A stretch of DNA of 62,471 bases from Hyphomicrobiales bacterium (GCA_900466745.1 UBNE01000020.1:1-62471); one strand, 5' to 3'. Positions 45,582 to 58,566 are shown, numbered from the stretch's first letter. Notes: generated by a model not told the origin, from the letters alone. Made by a program: numbers and translations.

Positions 45582-46264
45582 TCAAGCTCTATTACCATCC
45601 CTCGCCCAACCCGGCGAAGGTCGCGCTTTTCCTGGAGGAAGCCGGCCTGCCCTATGAGATGGTGCCGGTCGACACCCGCAAGGGCGACCAGTTCAAGCCG
45701 GACTTCCTCGCCATCAACCCCAACGCCAAGACGCCGGCCCTGACCGACGGCGACGTCGCCGTCTTCGATTCCAACGTGATCCTGCTCTATCTCGCCGAGA
45801 AGACCGGCAGGTTCCTGCCCGAGAATACGCCAAAGGCGCGCGGCGAGATGCTGTCCTGGCTGATGTTCGTCGCCACCGGCATCGGCCCCTATTGCGGCCA
45901 GGCGGTGCATTTCAGCCGCTTCGCCCCGGAGAAGATCCCCTACGCCATCAACCGCTACGCCCGCGAGGCCGAGCGCCACTGGGGCATCGTCGACGAGCGC
46001 CTCAAGAGCCGCCCCTACATGCTCGGCGACGACTACACGCTGATCGACATGGCGGTCTGGGGCTGGGCGACGCGACTCTCCTTCGCGGTGGGGGAAAACT
46101 GGGAGAAGCTGCTGCCGAACGTGAAGCGCCACACTGAGGTGATCTCGGCCCGGCCGGCGGCGCAGCGCGCCATGGCGCTGAAGGACCGGTTCGCCTTCAA
46201 GACCGAGGTCGATGCGGACGCCCGCAAGTTCCTCTTTCCCCAGAACGCCCATCTGGCGCGGTAA
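45578..46264 (+). CDS. Glutathione S-transferase
   Basis: A 228-residue cytosolic GST. The N-terminal thioredoxin-fold domain (about 1-80) includes YYHPSPNPAKVALFLEEAG, NPNAKTPALTDGD, and DSNVILLYLAEKTG with the conserved Glu/Ser glutathione-binding feature; the helical C-terminal domain follows with YMLGDDYTLIDMAVWGW. It resembles the Ure2p/YfcG-like group. ATG 45578 overlaps the dehalogenase stop (ATGA), so translation is coupled. Substrate unknown. Confidence 0.92.
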   Translation: MIKLYYHPSPNPAKVALFLEEAGLPYEMVPVDTRKGDQFKPDFLAINPNAKTPALTDGDVAVFDSNVILLYLAEKTGRFLPENTPKARGEMLSWLMFVATGIGPYCGQAVHFSRFAPEKIPYAINRYAREAERHWGIVDERLKSRPYMLGDDYTLIDMAVWGWATRLSFAVGENWEKLLPNVKRHTEVISARPAAQRAMALKDRFAFKTEVDADARKFLFPQNAHLAR

Positions 46265-46415
46265 GCCTTGGGGATCTTCGCGGCGGCGCGCTTCCCCTTG
46301 TGAATCGCGCCGCTCCACCGCTTGAAATCGCTGGCGGCACCGCGCCTTTCGCGCGAGTGTCGCGGCGGCCCGGCGCCGGGAGGCGCAGGCACCAGCACAG
46401 TCTCCGAGAGGACGG

Positions 46416-48089
46416 ATGCCGACCGATATCGAGATCGCGCGCGCCGCGACGCTTCAGCCTGTTGCCGCCATCGCCGGGCGGGCCGGCATTCCCGAAGAGG
46501 CGCTCCACCCCTATGGCAAGTTCATCGCCAAGGTCGATACCGGCGCGATCCCCGGCTTCCGGGAAAAGCCGGACGGCAAGCTGATCCTGGTCACGGCGAT
46601 CAGCCCGACCCCGGCCGGCGAAGGCAAGACCACCACGACGGTCGGCCTCGGCGACGGGCTCTCCCGCATCGGCAGGCGCGCGATCATCGCGCTGCGCGAG
46701 CCCTCGCTCGGCCCCAGCTTCGGCATGAAGGGCGGCGCCGCCGGCGGCGGCCATGCCCAGGTCGTGCCGATGGAGCAGATCAACCTGCACTTCACCGGCG
46801 ATTTCCACGCCATCACCAGCGCGCACAACCTGCTCGCGGCGATGGTCGACAACCACATCTACTGGGGCAACGGCCTCGGCTTCGACACGCGCCATGTCGC
46901 CCTGCGCCGCGTGCTCGACATGAACGACCGGGCGCTGCGCGCGATCGTTTCCTCGCTCGGCGGCCCGGGCAACGGCTTCCCGCGCGAGGACGGCTTCGAC
47001 ATCACCGTCGCCTCCGAGGTGATGGCGATCTTCTGCCTCGCCAGCGACCTCGCCGATCTGGAGGCCCGCCTCGGCCGCATCGTCGTCGGCCGCACCCGCG
47101 ACAGGCGCCTGATCACCGCCGCCGATCTCAGGGCAACCGGAGCGATGAGCGTGCTGCTCAAGGACGCGCTGATGCCGAACCTCGTGCAGACGCTGGAGGG
47201 CACGCCCGCCTTCGTCCATGGCGGCCCCTTCGCCAACATCGCCCATGGCTGCAATTCGGTGATCGCCACCCGCGCCGCCCTCAAGCTCGGCGACTATGTC
47301 GTCACCGAGGCCGGCTTCGGCGCCGATCTCGGCGCGGAGAAGTTCTTCGACATCAAATGCCGCAAGGCCGGGCTGAAGCCCGCCGCCGCCGTCGTCGTCG
47401 CGACGGTGCGCGCGCTCAAGATGCATGGCGGCGTCGCCAGGGACGCGCTCGGCCGCGAGAACCTCAAGGCCCTCGAGGCAGGCCTCTCCAACCTCGCCCG
47501 CCATGTCGGCAATCTCCGCAAGTTCGGCGTGCCGCCGATCGTCGCGATCAACAACTTCGCCACCGACACCGCCGCCGAGCACGAGCTGATCCGCAATTTC
47601 TGCCGCAACCATCTCGGCGCCGAGGCGGTGATCTGCCGCCATTGGGCCGAGGGCGGCGCCGGCGCCGAGGAGCTCGCCCGCAAGGTCGCCGCGCTGGCGG
47701 ATGAGGGCGAGGCCGATTTCGCGCCGCTCTACCCCGACGCCATGCCGCTGCGCGAGAAGCTGGAGACGGTGGCGCGCGAGATCTACGGCGCCGAGAGCGT
47801 CAGCGTCGATGCCGGGCTCGCGGCGCGCTTCGCCGAGCTGGAGGCCGCCGGCTTCCGCGACCTGCCCGTCTGCGTCGCCAAGACCCAGTATTCCTTCTCG
47901 GCCGATCCGACGCTGCGCGGCGCGCCCAGCGGCCATATCGTGCCCTTGCGGGAGCTCAGGCTCTCGGCCGGCGCCGGCTTCGTCGTGGCGATCTGCGGGG
48001 ACATCATGACCATGCCGGGCCTGCCGCGCGAGCCCGCCGCCGAGCGCATCCACATCGATGCGCAGGGCCATATCGAAGGGCTGTCCTAG
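46416..48089 (+). CDS. fhs: Formate-tetrahydrofolate ligase
   Basis: A 557-residue ATP-dependent enzyme that makes 10-formyl-THF from formate. The P-loop is in [15 protein letters not shown] (about residue 70), followed by [51 protein letters not shown], and [11 protein letters not shown]. The C terminus includes [23 protein letters not shown] precedes ATG 46416. Its 3' end converges with idnD 7 bp away. It can assimilate formate produced by frmA/frmB. Confidence 0.95.
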   Translation: MPTDIEIARAATLQPVAAIAGRAGIPEEALHPYGKFIAKVDTGAIPGFREKPDGKLILVTAISPTPAGEGKTTTTVGLGDGLSRIGRRAIIALREPSLGPSFGMKGGAAGGGHAQVVPMEQINLHFTGDFHAITSAHNLLAAMVDNHIYWGNGLGFDTRHVALRRVLDMNDRALRAIVSSLGGPGNGFPREDGFDITVASEVMAIFCLASDLADLEARLGRIVVGRTRDRRLITAADLRATGAMSVLLKDALMPNLVQTLEGTPAFVHGGPFANIAHGCNSVIATRAALKLGDYVVTEAGFGADLGAEKFFDIKCRKAGLKPAAAVVVATVRALKMHGGVARDALGRENLKALEAGLSNLARHVGNLRKFGVPPIVAINNFATDTAAEHELIRNFCRNHLGAEAVICRHWAEGGAGAEELARKVAALADEGEADFAPLYPDAMPLREKLETVAREIYGAESVSVDAGLAARFAELEAAGFRDLPVCVAKTQYSFSADPTLRGAPSGHIVPLRELRLSAGAGFVVAICGDIMTMPGLPREPAAERIHIDAQGHIEGLS

Positions 48090-48096
48090 GCTCGGC

Positions 48097-49134
48097 TCAG
48101 GCGAAGTCGAGCTGCACCTTGATCGCCTTCGACTTGTCGGCGGCGAGGTCGAACGCCTCGACCGCGCGGTCGACCGGGATCGTCGCGGTCAGCAGCGGCA
48201 TGAGGTCGATCGCCCCCGAGCCGATCATCGCCACCGCCCAGTCGAACTCCTCATGGAAGCGGAAGGAGCCGCGCAGGTCGAATTCCTTGGCGACGACCAC
48301 GTTCATCGGCAAGGTGAACTGTCCGCCATTGCCGATCTGGACGATAGTGCCGCCGGAGCGCACCACGTCGAAGGCTCCCGTCAGCGCATGCTGGTTGCCC
48401 GAGGCCTCGAACATCACGTCGAAGGCGCCCTTCTCGGCCCCGTATTCCTCCTTCAGCCGCTCCGGCTCGGCCGCGACGTTGATCGCAGCCGTGGCACCCA
48501 TCCTGCGCGCCACCGGCAGTGGTCCGTCGACGACGTCGGTCGCAACGATCTCGGCCGCGCCCGCCGCCTTCGCCGCGACCACGGTGAGCGCGCCGATCGG
48601 CCCCGCCCCCGTCACCAGCACGCGCTTGCCGAGCAGCGAGCCGGCCCGCTTCGCCGCATGCAGGCAGACCGAAAGCGGCTCGGCGAAGGCCGCCTGAGCC
48701 GCCGTCACGCCGGGGGCGACCTTGACCGCCTGCCGCTCCTCGACGACGAGCACGTCGCGGAAGCCGCCCTGCACATGGGGAAAGCGCATCGCCGAGCCAT
48801 AGAACAGCATGTCGGTGCAATGCTGCTGCAGGCCCATCTGGCAGTAGCGGCAATGGCCGCAGGCGCGGCTGGGATTGACCGCGACCCGGTCGCCCGGCTT
48901 CACCCGCGAGACCTCCTCGCCGACAGCCTCGACCCGGCCGGCGATCTCATGGCCGAGGATCAGCGGCTCGCGCACCCGGATCGTGCCGAAGCCGCCATGC
49001 AGGTAATAGTGCAGGTCCGAGCCGCAGATGCCGCCGGCCTCCATCCGCACGCGCACGTCGCGCGGCCCGAGTTCCGGAGCCGTGGTCTGCTCGACGCGCA
49101 GATCCTTCTCGGCGTGGATCACGACGGCACGCAT
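48097..49134 (-). CDS. idnD: L-idonate 5-dehydrogenase-like zinc alcohol dehydrogenase
   Basis: A 345-residue medium-chain dehydrogenase. Catalytic zinc: GGICGSDLHYYLHGG and the GHE in LILGHEIAG. Structural zinc: CGHCRYCQMGLQQHC. NAD(P) motif: VTGAGPIGAL. GFGTIRVREPLILGHEIAG and SGNQHALTGAF recall L-idonate 5-dehydrogenase, which forms 5-ketogluconate; sorbitol/xylitol activity cannot be excluded. The divergent neighbour encodes a gluconate 5-dehydrogenase-like SDR, consistent with idonate-to-gluconate conversion. Confidence 0.85.
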   Translation of the reverse strand: MRAVVIHAEKDLRVEQTTAPELGPRDVRVRMEAGGICGSDLHYYLHGGFGTIRVREPLILGHEIAGRVEAVGEEVSRVKPGDRVAVNPSRACGHCRYCQMGLQQHCTDMLFYGSAMRFPHVQGGFRDVLVVEERQAVKVAPGVTAAQAAFAEPLSVCLHAAKRAGSLLGKRVLVTGAGPIGALTVVAAKAAGAAEIVATDVVDGPLPVARRMGATAAINVAAEPERLKEEYGAEKGAFDVMFEASGNQHALTGAFDVVRSGGTIVQIGNGGQFTLPMNVVVAKEFDLRGSFRFHEEFDWAVAMIGSGAIDLMPLLTATIPVDRAVEAFDLAADKSKAIKVQLDFA

Positions 49135-49267
49135 GGCGGTTTCTCCTGAAGGACGCAGACAAACGCGCTGCGCCGTTGTCTAATCGTTTGAAAGCTGCTT
49201 ACCGAAACCGGCGCCCCCGGCGCAAACGAAACCGACGCCGGAGCCCGGCATTTTACGAGGATACGCC

Positions 49268-50035
49268 ATGTCGCTGTCGCTGTTCAGCCTGGAAGGCAAG
49301 GTCGCGCTGATCACCGGCTCCGGCCAGGGCATCGGCCTGGCGCTGGCCGAGGGCCTTTCCGAAGCCGGCGCCCATGTCGTGCTGAACGGCCGCGACAAGG
49401 CCAAGCTGGAACGCGCGCGGCAGGCGCTCAGCCAGGCCGGCCGCAAGGCCTCGATCGCCGCCTTCGACGTCACCGATCACGCGGCGGTCGAAGCGGGCGT
49501 CGCCGCGATCGAGGCGGAAACCGGCCCGATCGACATCCTGATCAACAATGCCGGCATGCAGAAGCGCGCGCCGATCACCGAATTCCCGGTCGAGGGCTGG
49601 CACGCGGTGATGAACACCAATCTGCATTCGGTGTTCTACGTCACCCAGGCCGTGACGAAGCGGATGGTGCCGCGCAAGCGCGGCAAGATCGTCAATATCG
49701 GCTCGGTCCAGAGCGAGCTCGGCCGCGCCACCATCATCCCCTACACCGCGTCCAAGGGCGCGGTGAAGATGATGACGCGCGGGCTCGCCGCCGAGCTCGG
49801 CAAGCACAACATCCAGGCCAACGCCATCGGCCCCGGCTATTTTGCCACCGAGCTCAACGCGGCGCTGATGGCCGACGAGGCTTTTTCGAGCTGGGTCTGC
49901 AACCGTACGCCCGCCGGGCGCTGGGGCGACACGAAGGAGCTGGTCGGCGCCGCGATCTTCCTGTCCTCGGAGGCCTCGAACTACGTCAACGGCCATCTGC
50001 TGATGGTCGATGGCGGCTTGACCGCGGTGGTGTGA
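49268..50035 (+). CDS. idnO: Gluconate 5-dehydrogenase-like SDR
   Basis: A 255-residue classical SDR. TGSGQGIG at residues 18-25, NNAGMQKRAPI, the catalytic serine in VNIGSVQSE, and YTASK (about residue 155). MQKRAPITEFP and TELNAALMADE match 5-keto-gluconate reductase/gluconate 5-dehydrogenase. GAGG about 8 bp upstream of ATG 49268. Divergent from idnD with a 133-bp shared region; the two could interconvert idonate, 5-ketogluconate and gluconate. No kinase or transporter is beside them. Confidence 0.87.
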   Translation: MSLSLFSLEGKVALITGSGQGIGLALAEGLSEAGAHVVLNGRDKAKLERARQALSQAGRKASIAAFDVTDHAAVEAGVAAIEAETGPIDILINNAGMQKRAPITEFPVEGWHAVMNTNLHSVFYVTQAVTKRMVPRKRGKIVNIGSVQSELGRATIIPYTASKGAVKMMTRGLAAELGKHNIQANAIGPGYFATELNAALMADEAFSSWVCNRTPAGRWGDTKELVGAAIFLSSEASNYVNGHLLMVDGGLTAVV

Positions 50036-50055
50036 AAACCTCTTCCGGAGCGGCA

Positions 50056-50167
50056 GTCATCCCGGGCGGAGCGAAGCGCAGACCCGGGATCCATGCCTGA
50101 GCTTTTGCGATAAGGGCTCCGGCATGGATCCCGGATCGGCGCCGCCTCGCGGCTTGTCCGGGATGAC
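50056..50167. repeat. Dispersed palindromic repeat, GTCATCCCGG family
   Basis: GTCATCCCGGGCGGAGCGAA at the left and TTGTCCGGGATGAC at the right, with internal GGGATCCATGCC / GGCATGGATCCC arms. Lies between the convergent idnO and glmM genes and closely resembles the copy at 51689. Confidence 0.88.
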
Positions 50168-50190
50168 CCGGGTTCTTGTGGAAGGCCCCC

Positions 50191-51534
<1,344 letters not shown>

Positions 51535-51688
51535 ATCGATCCGATCCAAGGCGAGATCCAAGCGGCGGCCCCAGGGGCGATCCGCCCGATTTTGCGCGTT
51601 TCTATAGCCAAAAGACCTTTCCGCCTTCTCACAAATTATGACGGAGCGTGACAGGGGTGCCGCGGCTTCCGTTCGATGTCCTCACGCC

Positions 51689-51800
51689 GTCATCCCGGGC
51701 GGAGCGAAGCGGAGACCCGGGATCCACGCCAGAGCATATCCGACGGCGGCTCAGGCATGGGTCCCGGATCGGCGCCGCTGCGCGGCTTGTCCGGGATGAC
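51689..51800. repeat. Dispersed palindromic repeat, GTCATCCCGG family
   Basis: Starts GTCATCCCGGGCGGAGCGAA and ends TTGTCCGGGATGAC. Alignable with the 50056 copy along almost its whole length, including an inner GGGATCCACGCC / GGCATGGGTCCC pair. Lies between the ftsH terminator and the glmM start. Confidence 0.88.
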
Positions 51801-51839
51801 GACGCGGATGTGGGAAAGGAGGAAGCTCCGGGCCAAACG

Positions 51840-51867
51840 AAAAAGAGCGGCCTCGCGGCCGCCCTTT
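51840..51867 (-). terminator. Rho-independent terminator after ftsH
   Basis: On the minus strand AGGGCGGCC, a GCGA loop and GGCCGCTCT form a nine-pair stem with one G-U pair, followed by five T. It begins about 22 bp after the ftsH stop. Confidence 0.8.
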
Positions 51868-51888
51868 CACATTCCATCCGGGCCTGCC

Positions 51889-53814
<1,926 letters not shown>

Positions 53815-53938
53815 CACCAGTCCGATCGGGCCTGCCGGGACCAACCGGAAGAGGCCTGGATTTCACTCATCAGGCAATCTAGGTGCGACGCGCCGCCTTG
53901 CCAAGGGAAACGCACGCAAAACACCGACCCTCTCGGGA

Positions 53939-54994
53939 CTACGATGTCGCAGGGTGAACGCCGCGTCTGCGCCGTCCCTCCCGCCGCAGGGCCAGCACGC
54001 CGGCCCGGTCGAGCGCCAGGATGCAGCCGAAGAATGTCCGCCGCATGGCGGAGCCGGCGCGCAGCGCCGCCAGCAGCGCCGCCCCGCAGGCCTCCAGCCG
54101 TTCGAGCCGCCCATAGCTTTCGCCCGCCGGCGCCGCTTCGCCCAAGGCCGTAGCCAGCACCCGCAGGACGATCTCCTCCGGCTCGTCGGCAAGCTGCCGG
54201 AAGGCGAGCCGCAGGTCGCCGCCCCCTCCCGCCGGCAGGCGGCAGGCCGCCAGCACCGCGGCTGCCCGCTGCGACAAGGCTTCCTCCTGCCGCCCCATGC
54301 GCGCGGCGAGGCGGCCGAGCCGGGCGGCGTCGAGCCCCTGCTCCGCCAGAGCCGGCGCCAGCGCCCGCCAGCGCGCCCGCTCGAAGCGCGGGTCGGCATT
54401 GCTCGGGTCGCGGATGAAAGCCAGGCCCCGTGCCTGCGCGGTGGCGACGAGCCGCGCCTTCCCGAAGCCGAGGAGCGGCCGGACGATCGCGACGTCGCCC
54501 CGGCGCGTGCGCGGCTGCATGCCGGCGAGCCCGGCCGGCCCGGAGCCATGGGCGAGCCGCATCAGCAGGGTCTCGGCCTGGTCGTCCAGCGTATGCGCCG
54601 TGGCGATGGCGCTGCAGCCGCTTCGCCGGGCCTCCCCGGCCAGGAGGTCGTAGCGGGCGCGGCGGGCTGCCTCCTGGATTCCCTTCGCCGGTTTCGGCGC
54701 GGCCCAGCGCAGGACCGCATGCGGGACGCCGAGCCCGGCACAGAGCTCTCCGACCCGCTCCGCCTCGATCGCGGCTTCGGGGCGCAGCCCGTGATCGACC
54801 GTCGCGGCCCTGAGCGGCGGCCGGCCGGGCGTCCTGGCCCAATCGGCCAGCAGGGCGAGCAGCGCGACGGAATCCGGCCCGCCCGAGACGGCGACGAGCA
54901 GCCCCGCCTCGGCCGCGAGCCCGTCGAAGGCAGCGCCGGCCTCGGCGGGCGAGACAGGCGTCGCGGAAAGGTCGCGGGACGGCGCCGCGCTCAA
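53939..54994 (-). CDS. tilS: tRNA(Ile)-lysidine synthase
   Basis: A 351-residue ATP-pyrophosphatase that converts the anticodon wobble C of tRNA-Ile2 to lysidine. PP-loop SGGPDSVALLALLADW (about residue 35), TVDHGLRPEA, ATAHTLDDQAETLLMRLAHG and FIRDPSNADPRFERARWR are hallmarks. Start is a TTG at 54994 overlapping the cpoB stop (TTGA on the minus strand). The C-terminal half is less conserved, as usual. Order cpoB-tilS-ftsH is a widespread alphaproteobacterial block. Confidence 0.92.
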   Translation of the reverse strand: MSAAPSRDLSATPVSPAEAGAAFDGLAAEAGLLVAVSGGPDSVALLALLADWARTPGRPPLRAATVDHGLRPEAAIEAERVGELCAGLGVPHAVLRWAAPKPAKGIQEAARRARYDLLAGEARRSGCSAIATAHTLDDQAETLLMRLAHGSGPAGLAGMQPRTRRGDVAIVRPLLGFGKARLVATAQARGLAFIRDPSNADPRFERARWRALAPALAEQGLDAARLGRLAARMGRQEEALSQRAAAVLAACRLPAGGGGDLRLAFRQLADEPEEIVLRVLATALGEAAPAGESYGRLERLEACGAALLAALRAGSAMRRTFFGCILALDRAGVLALRREGRRRRGVHPATS

Positions 54995-55920
54995 GCGCAG
55001 CCGGAGCGGCGGCGCTCGCGGCTGACGGCGTTGCGCACCGCGCTGGAAGCCTGCGGATAGTCGACCCCGACCTTGGCGTAGGTGGCGCAGGCCTGCTCCT
55101 TGGCGCCGAGCCCGTTCAGGGCCATGCCGAGCCTGAGCAGGCTGTCGGGCGCCTTGGGCGAGCGCGGCGATTCCTTCGAGATCTTGAGGAACTGCTCGGC
55201 CGCCTCGCGGTAGCGCTGGCGCTGCATGTAGCTCTCGCCGAGCCAGTAGGTCGCCTCGACCGCGAGCCGGTCGCGCGGATAGCTCTGCAGGAACTGGCGG
55301 AAGCCCATCTCGGCCTGCTCATAGGCCCGGCGCCGCAGCGCCGCATAGGCGGCATCATAGGCTTCCTTGGCCGTGGCCGGGCCGCTCGCGGCGGCGACGC
55401 TCTGGCCGCGCGGCCCGGGCGCCACGCTGCCCTGCTGCACCGGGCGCCCGACACCCTGCAGGTCGAGCGGCTGGCCGGATGCCGGGCCGCCGGAATATTC
55501 GTCCTCGATGATGCCGGCGATGCCGCCGCCGAGCGGCTGCGGCGCGCCGGCCGAGCCCTGCTGCATCGTCGGGTCGAAGGCGTCGCTGCGGCGCTGGCGC
55601 TGCGGGGTCGCCCCGGCGGGCGGGGTGGCGGGCGGCGCGGAGCCGGCGGAGGGACGCCCGCCGCCCTTCTCGTTCAGGCGGAAATCGACGTCCTGCTGGA
55701 AGCGGCTGAGCTGGTCGGTCAGCCGCTTGTTCTCGAACTGGAGCTGCTCGATCTGGCCGGCCATCTGGCGCATCTGGTTTTCGAGCCGCGTCGTGCGCAC
55801 CAGCAGGTCGGCGGCATCCTGCGCGCAGGCCGGCGCCGCGGCGCCGAACAGCCCCGCGGCGAGCGCGAGCGCGGGCCACGCCGGGCGAACGAGGAAGCGG
55901 GCGAGGGAAGAGCCAGGCAT
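54991..55920 (-). CDS. cpoB: Cell-division coordinator CpoB (YbgF)
   Basis: A 309-residue periplasmic protein. The signal peptide ends ALALAAGLFGAAAPACAQ. An N-terminal coiled coil (VRTTRLENQMRQMAGQIEQL, then FENKRLTDQLSRFQ) is the TolA-binding trimerisation part. A Pro/Ala/Gly-rich linker precedes C-terminal tetratricopeptide repeats (YDAAYAALRRRAYEQAEMGF, YPRDRLAVEATYWLGESYMQ). CpoB coordinates Tol-driven constriction with peptidoglycan synthesis. ATG 55920 is the start because the signal peptide begins there. tol-pal genes would be expected just upstream but are replaced by 6S RNA on the other side. Confidence 0.92.
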   Translation of the reverse strand: MPGSSLARFLVRPAWPALALAAGLFGAAAPACAQDAADLLVRTTRLENQMRQMAGQIEQLQFENKRLTDQLSRFQQDVDFRLNEKGGGRPSAGSAPPATPPAGATPQRQRRSDAFDPTMQQGSAGAPQPLGGGIAGIIEDEYSGGPASGQPLDLQGVGRPVQQGSVAPGPRGQSVAAASGPATAKEAYDAAYAALRRRAYEQAEMGFRQFLQSYPRDRLAVEATYWLGESYMQRQRYREAAEQFLKISKESPRSPKAPDSLLRLGMALNGLGAKEQACATYAKVGVDYPQASSAVRNAVSRERRRSGCA

Positions 55921-56087
55921 CTGAGACAAGCGGTCCTTAGCTGAAACGGGAATTGTCGCGCAGGCGAGTATAACACGCGCGCACCGCGGCCAAAATATGA
56001 ACAACCTCATGCGCCGTTTGCGAAATCCGGGGAACGCCGGCGAAAACGCCTCTGGCGCTTTGCCGGGCACTTCCCTACATTGGCGAA

Positions 56088-56245
56088 GCGGGGCTGCCTG
56101 GTGCGTGAGAGACAGCATTCCCCGGGCCCATACGACTCCCTAGGGAGCTGTCCCTGACCGGATCCATCGGAACCGGACACACGGCGCCCACCTACTTTAG
56201 TAGGTGTCCCGGGATTCAAAACTCCACGGCCGAGGTGGCTCCGCA
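56088..56245 (+). ncRNA. ssrS: 6S RNA (RNA polymerase holoenzyme regulator)
   Basis: The segment directly upstream of the 5-formyl-THF cyclo-ligase gene has the location of 6S RNA. The ends pair (GGGCTGC near 56091 with GCAGCCC near 56238), GACAGC pairs with GCTGTC, CTCCCTAGGGAG and CCGGATCC...GGAACCGG make internal stems, and CACCTAC/GTAGGTG forms a perfect hairpin. A TACATT -10-like element lies at 56076-56081. 6S RNA binds sigma70 polymerase in stationary phase. The boundaries are estimates from pairing, and I did not run a covariance search. Confidence 0.78.
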
Positions 56246-56251
56246 GCCCTG

Positions 56252-56839
56252 ATGACGACGATGCACGACACGCAGGTTACGCCCTCCCCGCGAAAGGCGG
56301 CGCTGCGCACGGCGTCGCTCGCCCGCCGCGACGCGCTGGAGATCGACGACCGGCTCGAATGGGATCCCGGGATCGCCGCGCAGGCGCTCGCCTTGCCGGC
56401 GTGGGACGGCGCCTCCGGCCCGGTCTCGGCCTATTGGCCGATGCGCTCCGAGGCCGATCCCCGCCCGATCCTCGAGGAGCTGCACCGGCGCGGCCTGCCG
56501 CTCTGCCTGCCGGCCATCGTCGCGAAGCGCATGATCTTCCGCCGCTGGGCTCCCTATGAGCCGATCGTCCCGGGCGGCTTCGGCACGCTCGTCCCGGCGC
56601 CGGACCAGCCCGAGATCGCGCCGCGCATCCTGATCGTCCCGCTCGCCGCCTTCGACCGGCGCGGCTACCGCATCGGCTACGGCAAGGGCTATTACGACCG
56701 GGCCCTCTCCGCGCTCGGCCCGACGATCAGCATCGGCATCGCCTATGCGGCGCAGGAGGTCGAGGCGGTGCCCGACGAGCCGCATGACCGGCGCCTCGAC
56801 TGGATCGTCACGGAACGCGAAACCATCCGCTGCGGTTGA
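56252..56839 (+). CDS. fau: 5-formyltetrahydrofolate cyclo-ligase
   Basis: A 195-residue enzyme (YgfA/MTHFS) that turns 5-formyl-THF back into 5,10-methenyl-THF with ATP. SPRKAALRTASLARRDAL is the N-terminal pattern; LPAIVAKRMIFRRW, PRILIVPLAAFDRRGYRIGYGKGYYDR near residues 128-150 (shown in two parts: ILIVPLAAFDRRGYRIG and YGKGYYDR) is the signature; HDRRLDWIVTE closes the enzyme. Start ATG 56252 or 56261. It lies right after 6S RNA, the usual ssrS-ygfA arrangement, which may be co-transcribed. Confidence 0.92.
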   Translation: MTTMHDTQVTPSPRKAALRTASLARRDALEIDDRLEWDPGIAAQALALPAWDGASGPVSAYWPMRSEADPRPILEELHRRGLPLCLPAIVAKRMIFRRWAPYEPIVPGGFGTLVPAPDQPEIAPRILIVPLAAFDRRGYRIGYGKGYYDRALSALGPTISIGIAYAAQEVEAVPDEPHDRRLDWIVTERETIRCG

Positions 56840-56893
56840 TTCCCGCGCTCCTTCGCGCGAGGGAGAAAGCTTTACAGCTCGCGGACCGGTTTC

Positions 56894-57718
56894 ATGCGTC
56901 TTCTCTTCCTCGGTGACATCGTCGGCCGCCCCGGCCGGATCGCGGTTCAGGAGCGCCTGCCTGCGTTGCGCGAGGCCTGGAAGCTCGACTGCGTCGTCAT
57001 CAACGGCGAGAACGCGGCCGGCGGCTTCGGCATCACCGAGGCGATCTGCGACGAGATCCTCGCCGCCGGCGCCGATGTCGTCACCCTCGGCAACCATTCC
57101 TGGGACCAGCGCGAGGCGCTGGTCTTCATCGAGCGGCAGGACCGGCTGATCCGCCCGGCCAACTACCCGCCCGGCACGTCCGGCCGCGGCGCCGCCGTGA
57201 TCGAAGCGCGCAACGGCGCCCGCGTCCTCGTCGTCAACGTCATGGGCCGGCTGTTCATGGACCCGCTCGACGACCCCTTCGCGGCGGTCGAGCGCGAGCT
57301 CGCCGCCTGCCCGCTCGGCGAGGTCGCCGATGCCGTCATCGTCGACGTCCATGCCGAGGCGACCAGCGAGAAGCAGGCCATGGCCTATTTCCTCGACGGC
57401 CGCGCCAGCCTCGTCGTCGGCACGCACACCCACGCGCCGACCTCCGACACGCGCATCCTGCCCGGCGGCACCGCCTTCCAGTCCGATGCCGGCATGTGCG
57501 GCGACTACGATTCCGTGCTCGGCATGCAGAAGGACGAGCCGGTGCGCCGCTTCCTCCAGAAGGTGCCGGGCGCCCGGCTGGAGCCGTCGACGGGCGAAGG
57601 CACGCTGTCGGGCGTCGCCGTCGAGATCGACGACGCGACCGGCCTGGCGAAGGCGGTCTGGGCGGTGCGCATCGGCCCGCATCTCAGCCAGGCGGTGCCG
57701 GAAGCCTGGCTGTCCTGA
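56894..57718 (+). CDS. TIGR00282-family metallophosphoesterase (YmdB-like)
   Basis: A 274-residue metal-dependent phosphoesterase. MRLLFLGDIVGRPGRI has the first metal Asp, VVINGENAAGGFG the Asn/Glu, TLGNHSWDQRE the Asn/His, DVHAEATSEKQA and VGTHTHAPTSDTRILPGG the last His ligands, and SDAGMCGDYDSVLG is specific to TIGR00282. Bacillus YmdB hydrolyses 2',3'-cyclic nucleotides; other substrates are possible. It lies between fau and yebC, in a conserved order. Confidence 0.9.
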   Translation: MRLLFLGDIVGRPGRIAVQERLPALREAWKLDCVVINGENAAGGFGITEAICDEILAAGADVVTLGNHSWDQREALVFIERQDRLIRPANYPPGTSGRGAAVIEARNGARVLVVNVMGRLFMDPLDDPFAAVERELAACPLGEVADAVIVDVHAEATSEKQAMAYFLDGRASLVVGTHTHAPTSDTRILPGGTAFQSDAGMCGDYDSVLGMQKDEPVRRFLQKVPGARLEPSTGEGTLSGVAVEIDDATGLAKAVWAVRIGPHLSQAVPEAWLS

Positions 57719-57819
57719 CGCGCTCCGGCGCGCGCGGCGCTTGCGCGCGGGCGGAGGCGGCGCCTATAAGGCCGCCTTCCAGCGCTTTCCGCCGCAACCT
57801 TTGAAGGTAACGAGCTCCC

Positions 57820-58566
57820 ATGGCCGGCCATTCACAGTTCAAGAACATCATGCACCGCAAGGGCAAGCAGGATGCGGTGCGCTCCAAGCTGTTCTCGAAA
57901 CTGGCCCGCGAGATCACCGTCGCCGCCAAGATGGGCATGCCCGACATCAACATGAATCCGCGCCTGCGCATGGCGGTGCTCGCCGCGCGCGCCGAGAACA
58001 TGCCCAAGGACAACATCCAGCGCGCCATCAACAAGGCGGCCGGCGGCGAGGGCGAGAACTACGACGAGGTCCGCTACGAGGGCTACGGCCCGGGCGGCGC
58101 CGCCGTCATCGTCGAGGCCCTGACCGACAACCGCAACCGCACGGCGTCCGCGGTGCGCTCCTACTTCACCAAGGCGGGCGGCGCGCTCGGCGAGAGCAAC
58201 TCCGTCTCCTTCATGTTCAACCGCGTCGGCGAGATCGCCTATCCGCCCGAAGCGGGCGACGCCGACACGGTGATGGAAGCGGCGATCGAGGCCGGCGCCG
58301 ACGACGTGATCTCGGACGAGAACGGCCACACCATCCTCTGCGCCTTCGACAGCCTGAACGAGGTTTCCAAGGCGCTGGAAGCGTCGCTCGGCGCCCCGGC
58401 CTCGGCCAAGCCCGTCTGGCGGCCGACCACCACCGCCCCGCTCGACGAGGACAAGGCCGCCTCGATGATGCGGTTGATGGAGGCGCTCGACAACGACGAC
58501 GACGTCCAGAACGTCTTCGCCAATTTCGAGATCGCCGACGAGATCATGGCCAAGCTCAGCGCCTGA
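57820..58566 (+). CDS. yebC: YebC/PmpR-family protein (translation/transcription regulator)
   Basis: A 248-residue cytosolic protein. [18 protein letters not shown] is the invariant N terminus, followed by [33 protein letters not shown] and [20 protein letters not shown]. YebC-family proteins were known as transcriptional regulators; recent work links them to translation of proline-rich stretches. ATG 57820 is clear. The gene precedes ruvC in this order in many bacteria; here a TauE gene on the other strand is inserted between. Confidence 0.96.
   Translation: MAGHSQFKNIMHRKGKQDAVRSKLFSKLAREITVAAKMGMPDINMNPRLRMAVLAARAENMPKDNIQRAINKAAGGEGENYDEVRYEGYGPGGAAVIVEALTDNRNRTASAVRSYFTKAGGALGESNSVSFMFNRVGEIAYPPEAGDADTVMEAAIEAGADDVISDENGHTILCAFDSLNEVSKALEASLGAPASAKPVWRPTTTAPLDEDKAASMMRLMEALDNDDDVQNVFANFEIADEIMAKLSA

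Noticed and set aside
51689..51800. Terminator of glmM or ftsH
   Set aside because: It is upstream of the glmM start and lies beyond a clear ftsH terminator; it matches the dispersed repeat family and has no T run.
56204..56251. Extended N terminus of the folate cyclo-ligase starting inside the 6S RNA
   Set aside because: The sixteen extra residues are not family-like and overlap the 3' stem of the RNA.
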